NCBI GenBank assembly: GCA_038745535.1
Contig: JBCDLI010000006.1
Span: 1 to 64,000, forward strand
DNA from: JBCDLI01 sp038745535
Lineage (GTDB): Bacteria > Pseudomonadota > Alphaproteobacteria > Rhizobiales > Rhizobiaceae
Direction of reading: 5' to 3'
DNA: 64,000 nucleotides
The translations under genes and the position numbers were made by a program. Numbering within the stretch: the stretch's first letter is position 1; each line of letters starts with the position of its first letter. Below, piece by piece: positions 25,851-35,642 of this stretch. The notes beneath the pieces are model-generated. The model ran no database searches. It worked only from the letters and a program-made list of their open reading frames with translations, and was not told the DNA's origin.

Positions 25851-27608
25851 ATGTCTGATAAGAATTCACTACTAGATGCTGTTGGCGTGCTAGCCAAAAT
25901 TACCCCACCGCACGTCTGTGTACACATTGGGGCTGGAGGGCGGTCTAGCGTCGGATTTGAAACTGTCGACTGCATTCCAGCACGACAACACGTATTGATT
26001 GAGGCAACTGAACGTCGTTATGAAAAATTGGCGGAACGGTACTTTGACGCCTCGAACGTTTACGCGGTGCACGGCGCGATAGACTCCGAAAGCGGCTCGC
26101 GTCCCTTCTTTACCCATTCATTAGAAGATGAAAGCGGATTTGCCTCATTAGATGATTTGAGGTCGGTTTGGCCAAATATCGAGACCGTTGATGAACGGCT
26201 AGCGCAGGTAACCTCACTTGATGAAATTCTGCAGGCGTTACCCAAAGAAGCGTCGAAAGTGACCGAGTTTAATTGGCTAGTAATCGGTTGCTTGCCGAGT
26301 GGCTCAGTTTTCGACGGTTGCAAGCAGATTCTTGGACACATTGATGTGGCAATCATTCGGGCGGCCAAGACTGAGGCAACGACCGGTGAATTGGCCGCAT
26401 CTTCTCTCGAGCTCGTACGATCGCGCATGGATGCTATTGGGCTCATCGAAATCGCAAGCGAAACGGAACGAAACGGAAAAATTGGACATTTCCTATTTTG
26501 TCGAGACTTACTTAAACAAAGTACGATGCTTCGGCAGAAAAACAAAGACGAGGTTACGGCTTTGCGAACCGACCTCGAAATCTCACTCCGGGAGGAAAAG
26601 GATAAGGCCTCTACTCTAGCGCAAGCGCTAGATGCAACCCGCCTCGCGCTCGATGAAGCAGGCGCCGAAAAAAATGAGCTTCAAAACAAGTTGTCAGACG
26701 CTGACTTGGAGCTTGGAAACACACGTAAAGTGCTAGCCGAACAAAAGGCTGTGCAAAAAGCCGTCGAAGAGGCGTTAGAGGCAGCCCGCCTCGCGCTCGA
26801 TGAAGCAGGCGCCGAAAAAAATGAGCTTCAAAACAAGTTATCAGACGCTGACTTGGAGCTTGGAAACACACGTAAAGTGCTAGGCGAACAAAAGGCTGTG
26901 CAAAAAGCCGTCGAAGAGGCGTTAGAGGCAGCCCGCCTCGCGCTTGATGAAGCAGGTGGCGAAAAAAATGAACTCCAAAAAAAGTTGTTAGATGCTGACT
27001 CGGAGGTAGAAGACATCCGTGAAACGCTTGTTCAGCAGGAAGCTGCGCGTCAAGCCGCCGAAGAGGCGTTAGCGGGTCAAATCCATCTTCGGGAAGAATT
27101 GGAAGTCGAACGCTCTGAGCTCAATGCAGCGGTTGAGAATTTGAAAGACCAGCTTACGCAACGTATCATTGACATAAAGGATCGCGAAGCTGAGCTCGAT
27201 CAGACAACCATGGAATTATCAGGTTTGCAGCACACGATTGCAGCAAAATTAGCAGAATATGATGCTCTAAAGGTCGACTTCGAGCAGCTAGAGCTTGAGG
27301 CGAAGACAAACGCGGAAACAAAAATCGCCATCGAAGGGACATTAGAAGCCGCAAATGAGGAGCTAGCCAAAGCTCAAAAGAAACTGCAACTTGCAGAGAA
27401 TAACCTTCAGGCGACGCGTCAAAGCCACAAGGAAATTGCTACCAAGCTCCAAGCCGCCGAAGGCCAATTAGTGGCGATTGGGAACGAGATCAGACGCATT
27501 CTGACCGTCGGTGGTAAAGCCACCGACGCAAGTGAGCAAATGACTTCGGTGGAGAAAGACCCAAGCACCCCTGTAACACAGAGAAAACGAAAGGCCGACC
27601 CCAAGTGA
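25851..27608 (+). CDS. FkbM-like N-terminus fused to long coiled coil
   Basis: A 585-residue protein. Residues 15-220 follow the FkbM methyltransferase layout (VCVHIGAGG in place of the SAM loop, VLIEATERRYEKL, VHGAID, SGFASL, VTSLDEIL, FNWLVIG), with several catalytic positions weakly kept. Residues 225-560 are one long coiled coil. Within it three 49-residue repeats (258-405) begin ALxAxRLALDEAG. The C-terminus is basic (RKRKADPK). It overlaps the next sulfotransferase-like gene by four bases (GTGA), so the two are coupled. Methyltransferase activity is uncertain. Confidence 0.65.
   Translation: MSDKNSLLDAVGVLAKITPPHVCVHIGAGGRSSVGFETVDCIPARQHVLIEATERRYEKLAERYFDASNVYAVHGAIDSESGSRPFFTHSLEDESGFASLDDLRSVWPNIETVDERLAQVTSLDEILQALPKEASKVTEFNWLVIGCLPSGSVFDGCKQILGHIDVAIIRAAKTEATTGELAASSLELVRSRMDAIGLIEIASETERNGKIGHFLFCRDLLKQSTMLRQKNKDEVTALRTDLEISLREEKDKASTLAQALDATRLALDEAGAEKNELQNKLSDADLELGNTRKVLAEQKAVQKAVEEALEAARLALDEAGAEKNELQNKLSDADLELGNTRKVLGEQKAVQKAVEEALEAARLALDEAGGEKNELQKKLLDADSEVEDIRETLVQQEAARQAAEEALAGQIHLREELEVERSELNAAVENLKDQLTQRIIDIKDREAELDQTTMELSGLQHTIAAKLAEYDALKVDFEQLELEAKTNAETKIAIEGTLEAANEELAKAQKKLQLAENNLQATRQSHKEIATKLQAAEGQLVAIGNEIRRILTVGGKATDASEQMTSVEKDPSTPVTQRKRKADPK
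26625..27065 (+). repeat. Three tandem 147-bp in-frame repeats
   Basis: Units start at 26625, 26772 and 26919 and are exactly 147 bases each. Units 1 and 2 are nearly identical in DNA; unit 3 has diverged. Each encodes 49 residues, that is seven heptads, so duplications lengthen the coiled coil without changing its phase. Confidence 0.92.
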
Positions 27609-28429
27609 ACAGCGTCGGTCGATACAGAAAACGGCTATCGCTGATAGATGAAATGCTAGCGGTCTCAGGTGCTCAAAGTCTTAGCGGCGATCAATCGATT
27701 GCACTTGAACAGGTCGCAGATCGTTGCCCTGTCAGTACTTCATTAGAAAGCGAACCTATCCGGGTCATCAGCCATCTATCAGCCACCGGGGGCACACTTT
27801 TCGCGAAGTGTATCGCGTCAATGCCTAACGTGGTGGTGCTAAATGAAATCAACCCTTTTAGCCGCATGCAAGTGCCGATCGGCAAGCCCCCTTTTACTCC
27901 AACTGATATTGTAGCGCTCGTACGACAAGGCGAGGCGTCGCTGGCATCAGACCAATTGATCAAAAGCCTATTTCTGGACAACCTCGCAGTACTACGCAAG
28001 GAGTGTTGGCTCACAGGAAGGGTGCTTGTTTTGCGTGATCACAGCCATAGCCAATTCCTCTATCGAAAATTGGATGAGAACGCACCTACTCTTCGTGATG
28101 TAGTTGCCGAGCGTTTTCCAACTTTATCAGTGGTAACGACGCGTAAACCAGAGAATACATATGCTTCTATGGAACGAGAGGGCTGGAACAAACACTTTTC
28201 ACCGAGTACGTTTGAGGAATACTGTCGTCGATGCGTGTTATTCGAAAATAGCTTTAAAAGCTCACAGAAATTTACCTTTGAGGATATGGTCACAAAGCCG
28301 CGGGCTGTGATGCAATTGCTCTGCAGTGCCTTAGAGATTGCGTATGAAAGTTCATTTGAACACAACTTTAGCGCACATCAATTTAGCGGAGACAGCGGCC
28401 GTGGTGGCAATACAATAGTCGAGAGATAA
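27605..28429 (+). CDS. Sulfotransferase-like protein
   Basis: A 274-residue protein. SHLSATGGTLFAKCI, about residues 55-69, fits a PAPS P-loop of the sulfotransferase superfamily, followed by VVVLNEINPF, which is usual after the loop in prokaryotic sulfotransferases. A later TTRKPENTYASMEREGW matches the 3'-phosphate-binding Arg/Ser segment. The GTG start overlaps the stop of the coiled-coil gene, implying a shared job. The acceptor is unknown; a polysaccharide is likely from context. Confidence 0.65.
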   Translation: MNSVGRYRKRLSLIDEMLAVSGAQSLSGDQSIALEQVADRCPVSTSLESEPIRVISHLSATGGTLFAKCIASMPNVVVLNEINPFSRMQVPIGKPPFTPTDIVALVRQGEASLASDQLIKSLFLDNLAVLRKECWLTGRVLVLRDHSHSQFLYRKLDENAPTLRDVVAERFPTLSVVTTRKPENTYASMEREGWNKHFSPSTFEEYCRRCVLFENSFKSSQKFTFEDMVTKPRAVMQLLCSALEIAYESSFEHNFSAHQFSGDSGRGGNTIVER

Positions 28430-28541
28430 ATTTCATAAATTGCAAATCGGGTATTCTACGGAAATTCAAAATAGCGCTGAACAGTGGCACGCTTTCAAGA
28501 GCAAAATCAAAAAATCAGACTCGTAATAATCACAGGGTTTT

Positions 28542-29237
28542 ATGAATATGACCAATAAAACGTTCGATGAAACAAAAAATTACTTCGTTTTTTGTCACAT
28601 TCCAAAATGCGGCGGAACGACAATGCACAAGTTTTTGGCCGAGGTAATGCAGTCTCGGTATCTGTATATAACGGCAAACGTTGACTGGCAGTCGCAAATA
28701 GCCGGCGCGATCGGCTCAGGGGGGCATCAGATTAACAATGCCAACCCAATTTTTGAAAGAGAGGGTTTGGAGCCGGTTCGGATGATTATTCTACGTGAAC
28801 CGCTCGAGCGCTTTCTTTCTTTCTACAAACATGTCCAAGACAATCCACGACACTACCTTGCGGGAAGGCCCGGAGTCTTGGGCATGTCCCCTTTGCAATT
28901 CGCGCACCATTGCGTTGAGACAGATGTTACCGAATTCAAGAACTTGCAGGCACGATACGTTGTTGGAAGCGAACGATCATATTCTGATTTTTCTGAGTTA
29001 ACTCGAATATTTGATGATGAATTTAGTTTTTTCGCACCGCTAAAGAATATAAATAATCTTTTTGACAAAATTAATAATTTTTTTGGTACGGATGTATCCT
29101 ACCCTAGAAAAGAAAATGTCAGCACAAAAAGAGCTTTTGATTCATCGGATTGGCAAGAGATGGCGGAAATAGTTTACGCAGCGAACGCTGCCGACGTGCG
29201 GCTTTACAGCCATTGTCTTGAACGATGTATTTTATAG
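28542..29237 (+). CDS. Sulfotransferase family 2-like protein
   Basis: A 231-residue protein with a clear P-loop, IPKCGGTTMHKFL (about residues 21-33), and the second motif ILREPLERFLSFYKHV (R-x-P-x-x-R-x-x-S). The region is markedly AT-rich, unlike the flanking core genes, which points to recent transfer. AGGG precedes the start. It is convergent with the glycosyltransferase at 29253. It is likely to sulfate a sugar of the exported glycan. Confidence 0.8.
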   Translation: MNMTNKTFDETKNYFVFCHIPKCGGTTMHKFLAEVMQSRYLYITANVDWQSQIAGAIGSGGHQINNANPIFEREGLEPVRMIILREPLERFLSFYKHVQDNPRHYLAGRPGVLGMSPLQFAHHCVETDVTEFKNLQARYVVGSERSYSDFSELTRIFDDEFSFFAPLKNINNLFDKINNFFGTDVSYPRKENVSTKRAFDSSDWQEMAEIVYAANAADVRLYSHCLERCIL

Positions 29238-29252
29238 ATGCGAAGTAATTAT

Positions 29253-30284
29253 TTAAGATTCCAATTGCTGAAAATTAGCAATATATTCGTGAACGTTTAC
29301 CGCGGCTCTCGACACAAATAGCGCGATCTCATAATCTGACATTGTTCGGAGTTGTTCGGCTTCGCAGGATGTCTTTTGGTCGGCAACAAATGTCTGAATA
29401 TTTGATTCGCTTTGTTTCCAAGCATCATATGCTTCAAACGCTCGAACTCTTGCGTTCTCTCCAAGCTCCCTTGCGAGTTCGGGCGACAAGGGTAAATCAA
29501 CAGAACCCATTATCGCTTTACGATAGTCGACAAAAACTCCGTCAACCCAGTTCGTGATGTAGTCGGTGTGGGTTCCCTCATCATTTGCAATGACACACAT
29601 GCCTCGGGTGAGGCCTTCAATCATTGCCATGCCAATACCCTCGGTGAAGCGGGGACATATGAGTACATTGCTTCGGTCAAGGGCTTTGGCATAGTGGTTT
29701 CTTGTTGGATCAAAAAAGCTCACGCTTCCGAAATTGATGGGGTGCTCGGAGGGATCAGAGCAATCTGGGGCGTTATGAATATGGATCGAGCCAGCATCTT
29801 GAATCACATTCCGAACAAACTGCCCATTCAGTCCATGCTCTGGCAGCCGCTGCCAAAACACCACACGTAGTTCGTCGAAGTCCGTTTGCTGGGGAAAATT
29901 CGCTGGGTCCTTCATATATTGGACGTGGAGGGCTGTATGTCCGCAAGATGTTATACGCTCGTAAAGATCACTGGAAAAACAAATAAATTTCGTTCCCGTA
30001 AGCGAATGCCAATAGGCATCGGATAGTGTGCATACTCCGTCCCACATGGGGATGCCGATGGTACTTATTCCCCGGCGAACAAAAAACGGGCAGAGATACT
30101 CAGTTTGCCAGCAAACGACCGCATCATAGCCAGCATCGGCAATTTCCACTACCATGTTATGGATGTCTACAGCGGCAAAAAATACGTCGACTTCGAATTT
30201 TTCTCTCAGCAACTCTTGAAAAAAATGGCTCGACTTTGTGAACTGATGAAAGTGGTGGTCAATAAATGCAATTTTCTGTATCAT
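29253..30284 (-). CDS. Glycosyltransferase, GT4-like
   Basis: A 343-residue GT-B type protein. The N-terminus IAFIDHHFHQFTKSSHFF and the C-terminal block LICPRFTEGIGMAMIEGLTRG (an EX7E-like element), followed by NDEGTHTDYI and VDGVFVDY, identify the fold. It is more divergent than the other transferases here and the sugar cannot be told. It lies six bases after the gene at 30291, in the same leftward unit, within the AT-rich core of the island. Confidence 0.72.
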   Translation of the reverse strand: MIQKIAFIDHHFHQFTKSSHFFQELLREKFEVDVFFAAVDIHNMVVEIADAGYDAVVCWQTEYLCPFFVRRGISTIGIPMWDGVCTLSDAYWHSLTGTKFICFSSDLYERITSCGHTALHVQYMKDPANFPQQTDFDELRVVFWQRLPEHGLNGQFVRNVIQDAGSIHIHNAPDCSDPSEHPINFGSVSFFDPTRNHYAKALDRSNVLICPRFTEGIGMAMIEGLTRGMCVIANDEGTHTDYITNWVDGVFVDYRKAIMGSVDLPLSPELARELGENARVRAFEAYDAWKQSESNIQTFVADQKTSCEAEQLRTMSDYEIALFVSRAAVNVHEYIANFQQLES

Positions 30285-30290
30285 AGATGT

Positions 30291-31520
30291 TCATTCTCCC
30301 GACAGGGTTCCGCAAAGTCTGCCAAATTGATCATTAAAATCGTCTTGGTATGTACACCGGGCATGGTGTGACATTGCAAACGCTTCGGTCTGAGACATCC
30401 CCATAAAACGCGATACGGCGTCGGCGACATTTTGCATGTCTTTCACGAGTATACCGTTCTCGTAATGCCTGATCATGCCCGAAACGCCGGTGCCATCGGA
30501 CGCAATGAAACACCGACCCCTCGATACTCCCTCTTGAAACACGGCTGATCCCCGTTGCGCGTATACGTCGCGCGCGTAAGGCATAAAGAGGACGTGGCTA
30601 TCGCGATACATCCAATCCAACTCATCTTCCTCAACAAAGGCGGGTTTGACGCTGATCATGGGATGCTCCAGTAGGCTTTGGACGTATGACTGACGATAAT
30701 ACACGTCAGTTGGCTTCATTTTTTGAAGAACAATCTCGACCTCACCCTCACCATGGCTGCTCTTAAGCAAGTTCGCTAATTTCAGTATCTCGAAAAAGCC
30801 TTTGTCGGCGCGCCCTTGTCCCGGCGTCACGATTTTAAAGGGACGCTTCTTCCAATTCACAACGGTAGGGCGTCCAAATATTGGGTATTGGAGAAGGTAA
30901 ATGTCCTCCCGAAAAATGTTTTTCAGATAGTCTTGATAGGCCAAGGTCTCTGCGCTGAACGATACATCCACCCCAGTTTTGCGCGCGAGGGCGACGCTCT
31001 TAAACAATTCTGCTCGGCCAAATTCGGACTTCGCACTCGCGCCCTCAAGCACTGCAATGAGGCGCGCATGAACCTTCGGTCTAAGCTCTTGCGGCAAATT
31101 TGCCATTAGTACCATCAATGCGCCAAAACCGTAGTGCTCAGCGCTTGGAAAAAAGATCGCGTCTTCAGCAGTGATCCTGAAACGCTCAAAGACTTGCTGC
31201 CAATTTGTCAAAGTCTTCTCAAACTCTGAATCAACATTTTCTGCGAATGCGCTTACTAGTCTATTAGATGCGACATGAGATTGGTCTTCGAAAATTGTAT
31301 TGCTGTCGTCAGTATGCGAGCTGGGTATTAACCATTGATATGGATAGTGTAATACACGCTCATAACTCTGAGAGCTTCCTGCGCTCTTGCTACAAAGCTC
31401 AGAAACGAGACTAATCACATCGAATGAAGCACTCTTAAATTGATCGGCAAAAAGATCAAGACACATTAGATTGTGACCGACATGACCTGCGGTAACATGG
31501 TCTACTAAAAAAATACGCAT
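30291..31520 (-). CDS. Glycosyltransferase, GT4-like
   Basis: A 409-residue protein starting MRIFLVDHVTAGHVGHN, with FKIVTPGQGRADKGFFEIL at the beginning of the nucleotide-sugar domain and LFMPYARDVYAQRGSAVFQE, SRGRCFIASDGTGVSGMI and YENGILVKD near the end. The layout is that of GT-B glycosyltransferases. It is the first gene of a leftward pair with 29253 and its upstream region is AT-rich. Donor and acceptor are unknown. Confidence 0.72.
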   Translation of the reverse strand: MRIFLVDHVTAGHVGHNLMCLDLFADQFKSASFDVISLVSELCSKSAGSSQSYERVLHYPYQWLIPSSHTDDSNTIFEDQSHVASNRLVSAFAENVDSEFEKTLTNWQQVFERFRITAEDAIFFPSAEHYGFGALMVLMANLPQELRPKVHARLIAVLEGASAKSEFGRAELFKSVALARKTGVDVSFSAETLAYQDYLKNIFREDIYLLQYPIFGRPTVVNWKKRPFKIVTPGQGRADKGFFEILKLANLLKSSHGEGEVEIVLQKMKPTDVYYRQSYVQSLLEHPMISVKPAFVEEDELDWMYRDSHVLFMPYARDVYAQRGSAVFQEGVSRGRCFIASDGTGVSGMIRHYENGILVKDMQNVADAVSRFMGMSQTEAFAMSHHARCTYQDDFNDQFGRLCGTLSGE

Positions 31521-31759
31521 TTTATTATAAACCGCTCAAAAATTGCTCGCAATACACAATTATAGTAAGAGATCGCTCCCAATGATCCCTTACTAATGCT
31601 CTCATAAGTTAGTTTATTACCTAATGTTTGTAATATCCGTGTGCTTGACACTAGGCCCGCCTTTCCCTAGCACGACGATAAAAAGCAGGTAGCTTAGGAG
31701 GCGGCGGTGACGCAATACCGTCTTAAGACGATGATTAATCGACAATCGGTGGTGGGACG

Positions 31760-32881
31760 TTGAAAAAAGCGCTGATTACCGGTGTTACCGGCCAAGACGG
31801 GTCATACCTAGCCGAACTCCTTTTAGAGAAGGGGTACGAGGTGCATGGCATTAAGCGCCGCGCATCTTTGTTTAACACGCAACGTGTTGATCACATTTAT
31901 CAGGATCAGCATGAAGCCGATCTGAAGCTAAAGCTGCATTACGGGGATCTGACCGATACCTCAAATTTAACGAGAATATTGCAGGAAGTTCAACCTGATG
32001 AGGTTTACAACCTCGGAGCTCAATCACACGTCGCGGTGAGCTTTGAGTCGCCAGAATATACAGCAGATGTCGATGGCATCGGGACACTGCGCCTCCTTGA
32101 AGCTATTCGCTTCCTCGGACTCGAGGAGAAAACACGCTTCTATCAGGCATCTACATCTGAGCTATACGGTCTAGTGCAGGAAATCCCGCAGAAGGAAACC
32201 ACCCCCTTCTACCCCCGGAGCCCGTACGCCGTAGCAAAGTTATATTCTTACTGGATTACGGTAAATTATCGCGAAGCCTACGGAATGTATGCGTGTAACG
32301 GCATCCTGTTCAATCACGAGAGCCCACGGCGGGGCGAGACGTTTGTGACGCGTAAAATTACACGCGGCCTTGCGAACATTGCCCAAGGTCTTGAGGCCTG
32401 CTTGTACATGGGCAATGTGGATGCGCTGCGCGATTGGGGACATGCAAAAGACTATGTCCGCATGCAGTGGATGATGCTCCAACAGGATGAACCCGAGGAC
32501 TTTGTGATAGCGACAGGCGAACAGTATTCTGTCCGGGAGTTTATCACTTGGTCGGCAAGGGAATTAGGCGTGTCGATTTCGTTTTCTGGCGAGGGTGTGG
32601 ACGAGATCGGAACAGTTTCCGCCATTGACGGTGATAATGCCCCCGCTCTAACTGTTGGCGACGTGATCGTTCGCGTTGATCCCCGTTATTTCCGCCCCGC
32701 GGAAGTCGAGACCTTACTTGGAGATCCCGCCAAAGCAAAAGAGAAGCTGGGCTGGACGCCGAAAATTACAACCCAAGAGATGTGTGCTGAAATGGTGCTC
32801 GAAGACTTGAAAACAGCGAAGCGTCACGCTCTTCTCAAGGCGCACGGGATGGAAATTCCAGTGAGTGTCGAGAACGGGTAA
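31760..32881 (+). CDS. gmd: GDP-mannose 4,6-dehydratase
   Basis: SDR enzyme that converts GDP-D-mannose to GDP-4-keto-6-deoxy-D-mannose. The 373-residue protein has the Rossmann loop GVTGQDGSYLAE, the GMD segment IKRRASLFNTQRVDHIY, the Thr/Ser-Glu pair in ASTSELYG, the catalytic YAVAK and the nucleotide-sugar segment FNHESPRRGETFVTRK. The start is TTG, with GGTGGG upstream. Its product is the substrate of Fcl encoded about 600 bases downstream, and its substrate is made by ManB/ManC at 16.5-19.5 kb. Confidence 0.96.
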   Translation: MKKALITGVTGQDGSYLAELLLEKGYEVHGIKRRASLFNTQRVDHIYQDQHEADLKLKLHYGDLTDTSNLTRILQEVQPDEVYNLGAQSHVAVSFESPEYTADVDGIGTLRLLEAIRFLGLEEKTRFYQASTSELYGLVQEIPQKETTPFYPRSPYAVAKLYSYWITVNYREAYGMYACNGILFNHESPRRGETFVTRKITRGLANIAQGLEACLYMGNVDALRDWGHAKDYVRMQWMMLQQDEPEDFVIATGEQYSVREFITWSARELGVSISFSGEGVDEIGTVSAIDGDNAPALTVGDVIVRVDPRYFRPAEVETLLGDPAKAKEKLGWTPKITTQEMCAEMVLEDLKTAKRHALLKAHGMEIPVSVENG

Positions 32882-33487
32882 GCGATCAAAGCGCAAATTT
32901 GAATTTTTAATGGAGAGAATGATCGAAGCTCACGATATGGGGGCGTCGGCTGCTCATCTTTTTCACTAGATCGCGTGCGGTTGTACTCGGACTGAAACAC
33001 TATTCGGGCAAAGAGGTAAATTCATCGACGTTAACCCCTCGGGCGAAGTGATAAAAATTGACAGTCAAATCAAGATCCGTCTGTTTTCTCGTACCTTGCC
33101 TAGTGGTCTCTCAAGCAAATCGATGGTGATAAAAAGTCAGTTACTACTCACGTCAAGCGAGTTACACCACGTTAAACGCAGGAAACTGTCCCCTCCCCGG
33201 GAGGTCAGAAACTTTACTCCACTTTTGCTATTCAAGGCGTGCAGGCGACTATGGTTGATGAGCAGAAAGCAGAGGCGGGGAAACAGCCACCCTCACGGAT
33301 GATAATTTGCGTCGGATGCAAAATCGATTACCCGGCCCGGCGAAATTTGCCGCGAATAGCAAGTCCCGGCAAACGACAGCCTACTTATGTCCAGTGTAGT
33401 TGCGCGGTTGCGACGGGGTATCAAAGGATGACCGTCACTCAGGCGCAAACATTAGCATGTTGATCTCAAAAGCATCGGATTGAGAAA
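32882..33487. other. Gene-free gap between gmd and fcl
   Basis: About 606 bases, unusually long between two genes that are normally adjacent. Open frames exist at 33048-33302 and 33239-33463, but they show no family similarity and no ribosome site. A CVGC...CSC cysteine pattern in the second is probably chance. I see no insertion-sequence ends or hairpins. Confidence 0.45.
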
Positions 33488-34459
33488 TTGACCAAGATTT
33501 TCATAGCCGGCCACCGCGGTATGGTTGGTGGCGCAATCCTTCGGCAACTGGAGGCGCGTAAAGCGGCCGGCGAGTCTTTGGACCTTATCGTCCGGAGATC
33601 TTCTGAGTTGGATTTGCGCGATCAATCTGCCGTGCGTGATTTCATGCAGGCCGAAGAGCCGGATGTGGTTATCTTGGCAGCAGCAAAGGTTGGTGGCATT
33701 TATGCCAACAACACGTATCCTGCAGATTTCATCTATGAAAATCTGATGATTGAATGCAACGTCATTCACGAGGCATTTAGCTCAGGTGTCAAACGTCTTC
33801 TTCAACTCGGTTCGTCGTGCATTTATCCAAAGGGCATCCCACAGCCCATGAGCGAAGAAGCGCTTTTGACGGACACACTTGAGCCTACAAACGAGCCCTA
33901 TGCGATCGCGAAAATCGCAGGGATTAAGCTGTGCGAAAGCTACAACCGACAACACGGCGTTGATTATCGCTCAGTAATGCCGACAAATCTCTACGGGCCT
34001 GGCGACAATTTTCACCCTGAAAACAGTCATGTGCTGCCTGCCCTTATCCGACGCTTTCACGAAGCCCGAGAAGCAAATGCAAAGTCGGTCACGATTTGGG
34101 GGACTGGAAAACCACGCCGCGAGTTCTTGCACGTCGATGATATGGCAGAGGCGAGCCTCTTTGTCCTTGATCTCGACAAGGAAATTTATTCGGCCAACAC
34201 GCAGCCAATGCTCAGCCATATTAATGTGGGATCAGGCACTGACATCTCGATCTTGGAGCTCGCAACGCTTATTGCGGAGACGGTTGGCTACGACGGCGAT
34301 ATTTTAACCGACACATCCAAACCGGATGGCACCATGCAAAAGCTTATGGATGTCACTCGACTGGCGGACATGGGCTGGCGGGCCAAGATCGATTTGGAAA
34401 ACGGCGTTAAAAACGCCTACGAATGGTACTTGGACAATCGGGAAACTGCGCGGCAATAG
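33488..34459 (+). CDS. fcl: GDP-L-fucose synthase
   Basis: Epimerase-reductase (WcaG/Fcl, SDR family) that makes GDP-L-fucose from the Gmd product with NADPH. Motifs are AGHRGMVGGAI (cofactor loop), AAAKVGGIYANN, GSSCIYPK with the catalytic Ser/Cys region, YAIAK, and MPTNLYGPGDNFHPENSHV. Length (323) is typical. It starts with TTG at 33488. With gmd it shows that the cell can supply GDP-fucose for the island's glycosyltransferases; which of them uses it is not evident. Confidence 0.95.
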   Translation: MTKIFIAGHRGMVGGAILRQLEARKAAGESLDLIVRRSSELDLRDQSAVRDFMQAEEPDVVILAAAKVGGIYANNTYPADFIYENLMIECNVIHEAFSSGVKRLLQLGSSCIYPKGIPQPMSEEALLTDTLEPTNEPYAIAKIAGIKLCESYNRQHGVDYRSVMPTNLYGPGDNFHPENSHVLPALIRRFHEAREANAKSVTIWGTGKPRREFLHVDDMAEASLFVLDLDKEIYSANTQPMLSHINVGSGTDISILELATLIAETVGYDGDILTDTSKPDGTMQKLMDVTRLADMGWRAKIDLENGVKNAYEWYLDNRETARQ

Positions 34460-34556
34460 CTCTGGTACCCTTTACCAAACGTAATGCGGGTTTCTTCCTC
34501 AACCCGGCCTCGTGCGCCTTGGAGAGAAACCCAGTTTAGAGAGGAGCCCTGCGCAC

Positions 34557-35642
34557 ATGGCAAAGCGATTTCGTCGCTGTGTTTTGCATATAGGAACAGA
34601 GAAGACCGGCACCTCGGCCATACAGCAATTTCTTAACCGAAACCGTGATGCTTTTGTCAAAGAAGGCGTATTGTACCCGAATCTTGGCGGGGGCGGTTCG
34701 CAGTGGGAGCTTATGGCAATCGCGCACCCAGATCCATGGAACGATAATGGCCTGGCGGGACAACTCGGAATCGTTAATGCTGAGAAAGCTGCCCATTTCG
34801 AAGATAAATTACGGGAAGAATTGGACCTGCAATTTCGATCGGCAGAGGACTGCGACACCCTAATTGTTTCTTCGGAGCATTTTCACTCGCGGTTGCAGGA
34901 ACAGGCCTCTATCGCTCGGCTAAAAATGTTCCTCGATCAATGGGTGGAAGAATATCAAATCGTGGTCTTCTTCCGGCGTCAAGACAGGGTTGCCATAAGC
35001 TTTAATTCCACAGTTGTGAAATCTGGCGCGGTAAACCTAGCGATCAGACTCCCGACCAAACTTGGTGCTATCCCCCGATACTACCGGTACGATTTGATTT
35101 TTTCGGAATGGGTTTCTGTTTTCGGCAAGTCAGCCGTTGAGGCTCACATATATAAAGAAGGTGATCGCGACCTAGTCATGCACTTTTGTAATGTGGCCGC
35201 GATCCGCTTTGCGGGGAAATTACCACCAGTTTACGTTAACTTGTCACTGGACGGCGAAGGTTTGAGAATACTATGTCGGGTTAATCGCTTTTTGGAAGGC
35301 GTGCAATTGGCAGAAGCACGCGCAGCTCGCCAAAGAGCAGTTCAAATTTTGACCAAGCGGTATCCGGGGAAATTCTATTTCCTAACGCGACAGCAAGCTC
35401 AGCAATTTTTCAGCCTATTTTCAGAGGTTAATAACGATCTACAACGAGCAGCGTTCCCGTACCTGAAGCACCCTTTATTCGATGACGAATTCTCAGAATA
35501 TCCGGAAATCCTATCAGACATGTCAATGGACGATCAAACAATAGCGGAGCACGCTGCGCGTATCCTTGAGGAAGTAACAACAAAGCCAATTTCAGAGAAA
35601 TCTGGCCGCATTTGGCGCCGTCTCAGCGACATGCTGAAATAA
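34557..35642 (+). CDS. Sulfotransferase superfamily protein
   Basis: A 361-residue protein with an N-terminal P-loop, LHIGTEKTGTSAIQQFL (about residues 9-25), of the sulfotransferase type. VVFFRRQDRVAISFNSTV supplies the second motif (Arg and Ser). It is longer than the other sulfotransferases here and ends in a helical C-terminal region. The start at 34557 has GAGGAG upstream. Its stop overlaps the start of the GT2 gene (TAATG), so a sulfotransferase and two glycosyltransferases form one transcription unit, which favours a glycan acceptor. Confidence 0.72.
   Translation: MAKRFRRCVLHIGTEKTGTSAIQQFLNRNRDAFVKEGVLYPNLGGGGSQWELMAIAHPDPWNDNGLAGQLGIVNAEKAAHFEDKLREELDLQFRSAEDCDTLIVSSEHFHSRLQEQASIARLKMFLDQWVEEYQIVVFFRRQDRVAISFNSTVVKSGAVNLAIRLPTKLGAIPRYYRYDLIFSEWVSVFGKSAVEAHIYKEGDRDLVMHFCNVAAIRFAGKLPPVYVNLSLDGEGLRILCRVNRFLEGVQLAEARAARQRAVQILTKRYPGKFYFLTRQQAQQFFSLFSEVNNDLQRAAFPYLKHPLFDDEFSEYPEILSDMSMDDQTIAEHAARILEEVTTKPISEKSGRIWRRLSDMLK

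Noticed and set aside
33048..33463. Two overlapping open frames in the gmd-fcl gap, one with a CVGC...CSC pattern
   Set aside because: No ribosome sites, no recognisable family, unlikely composition.
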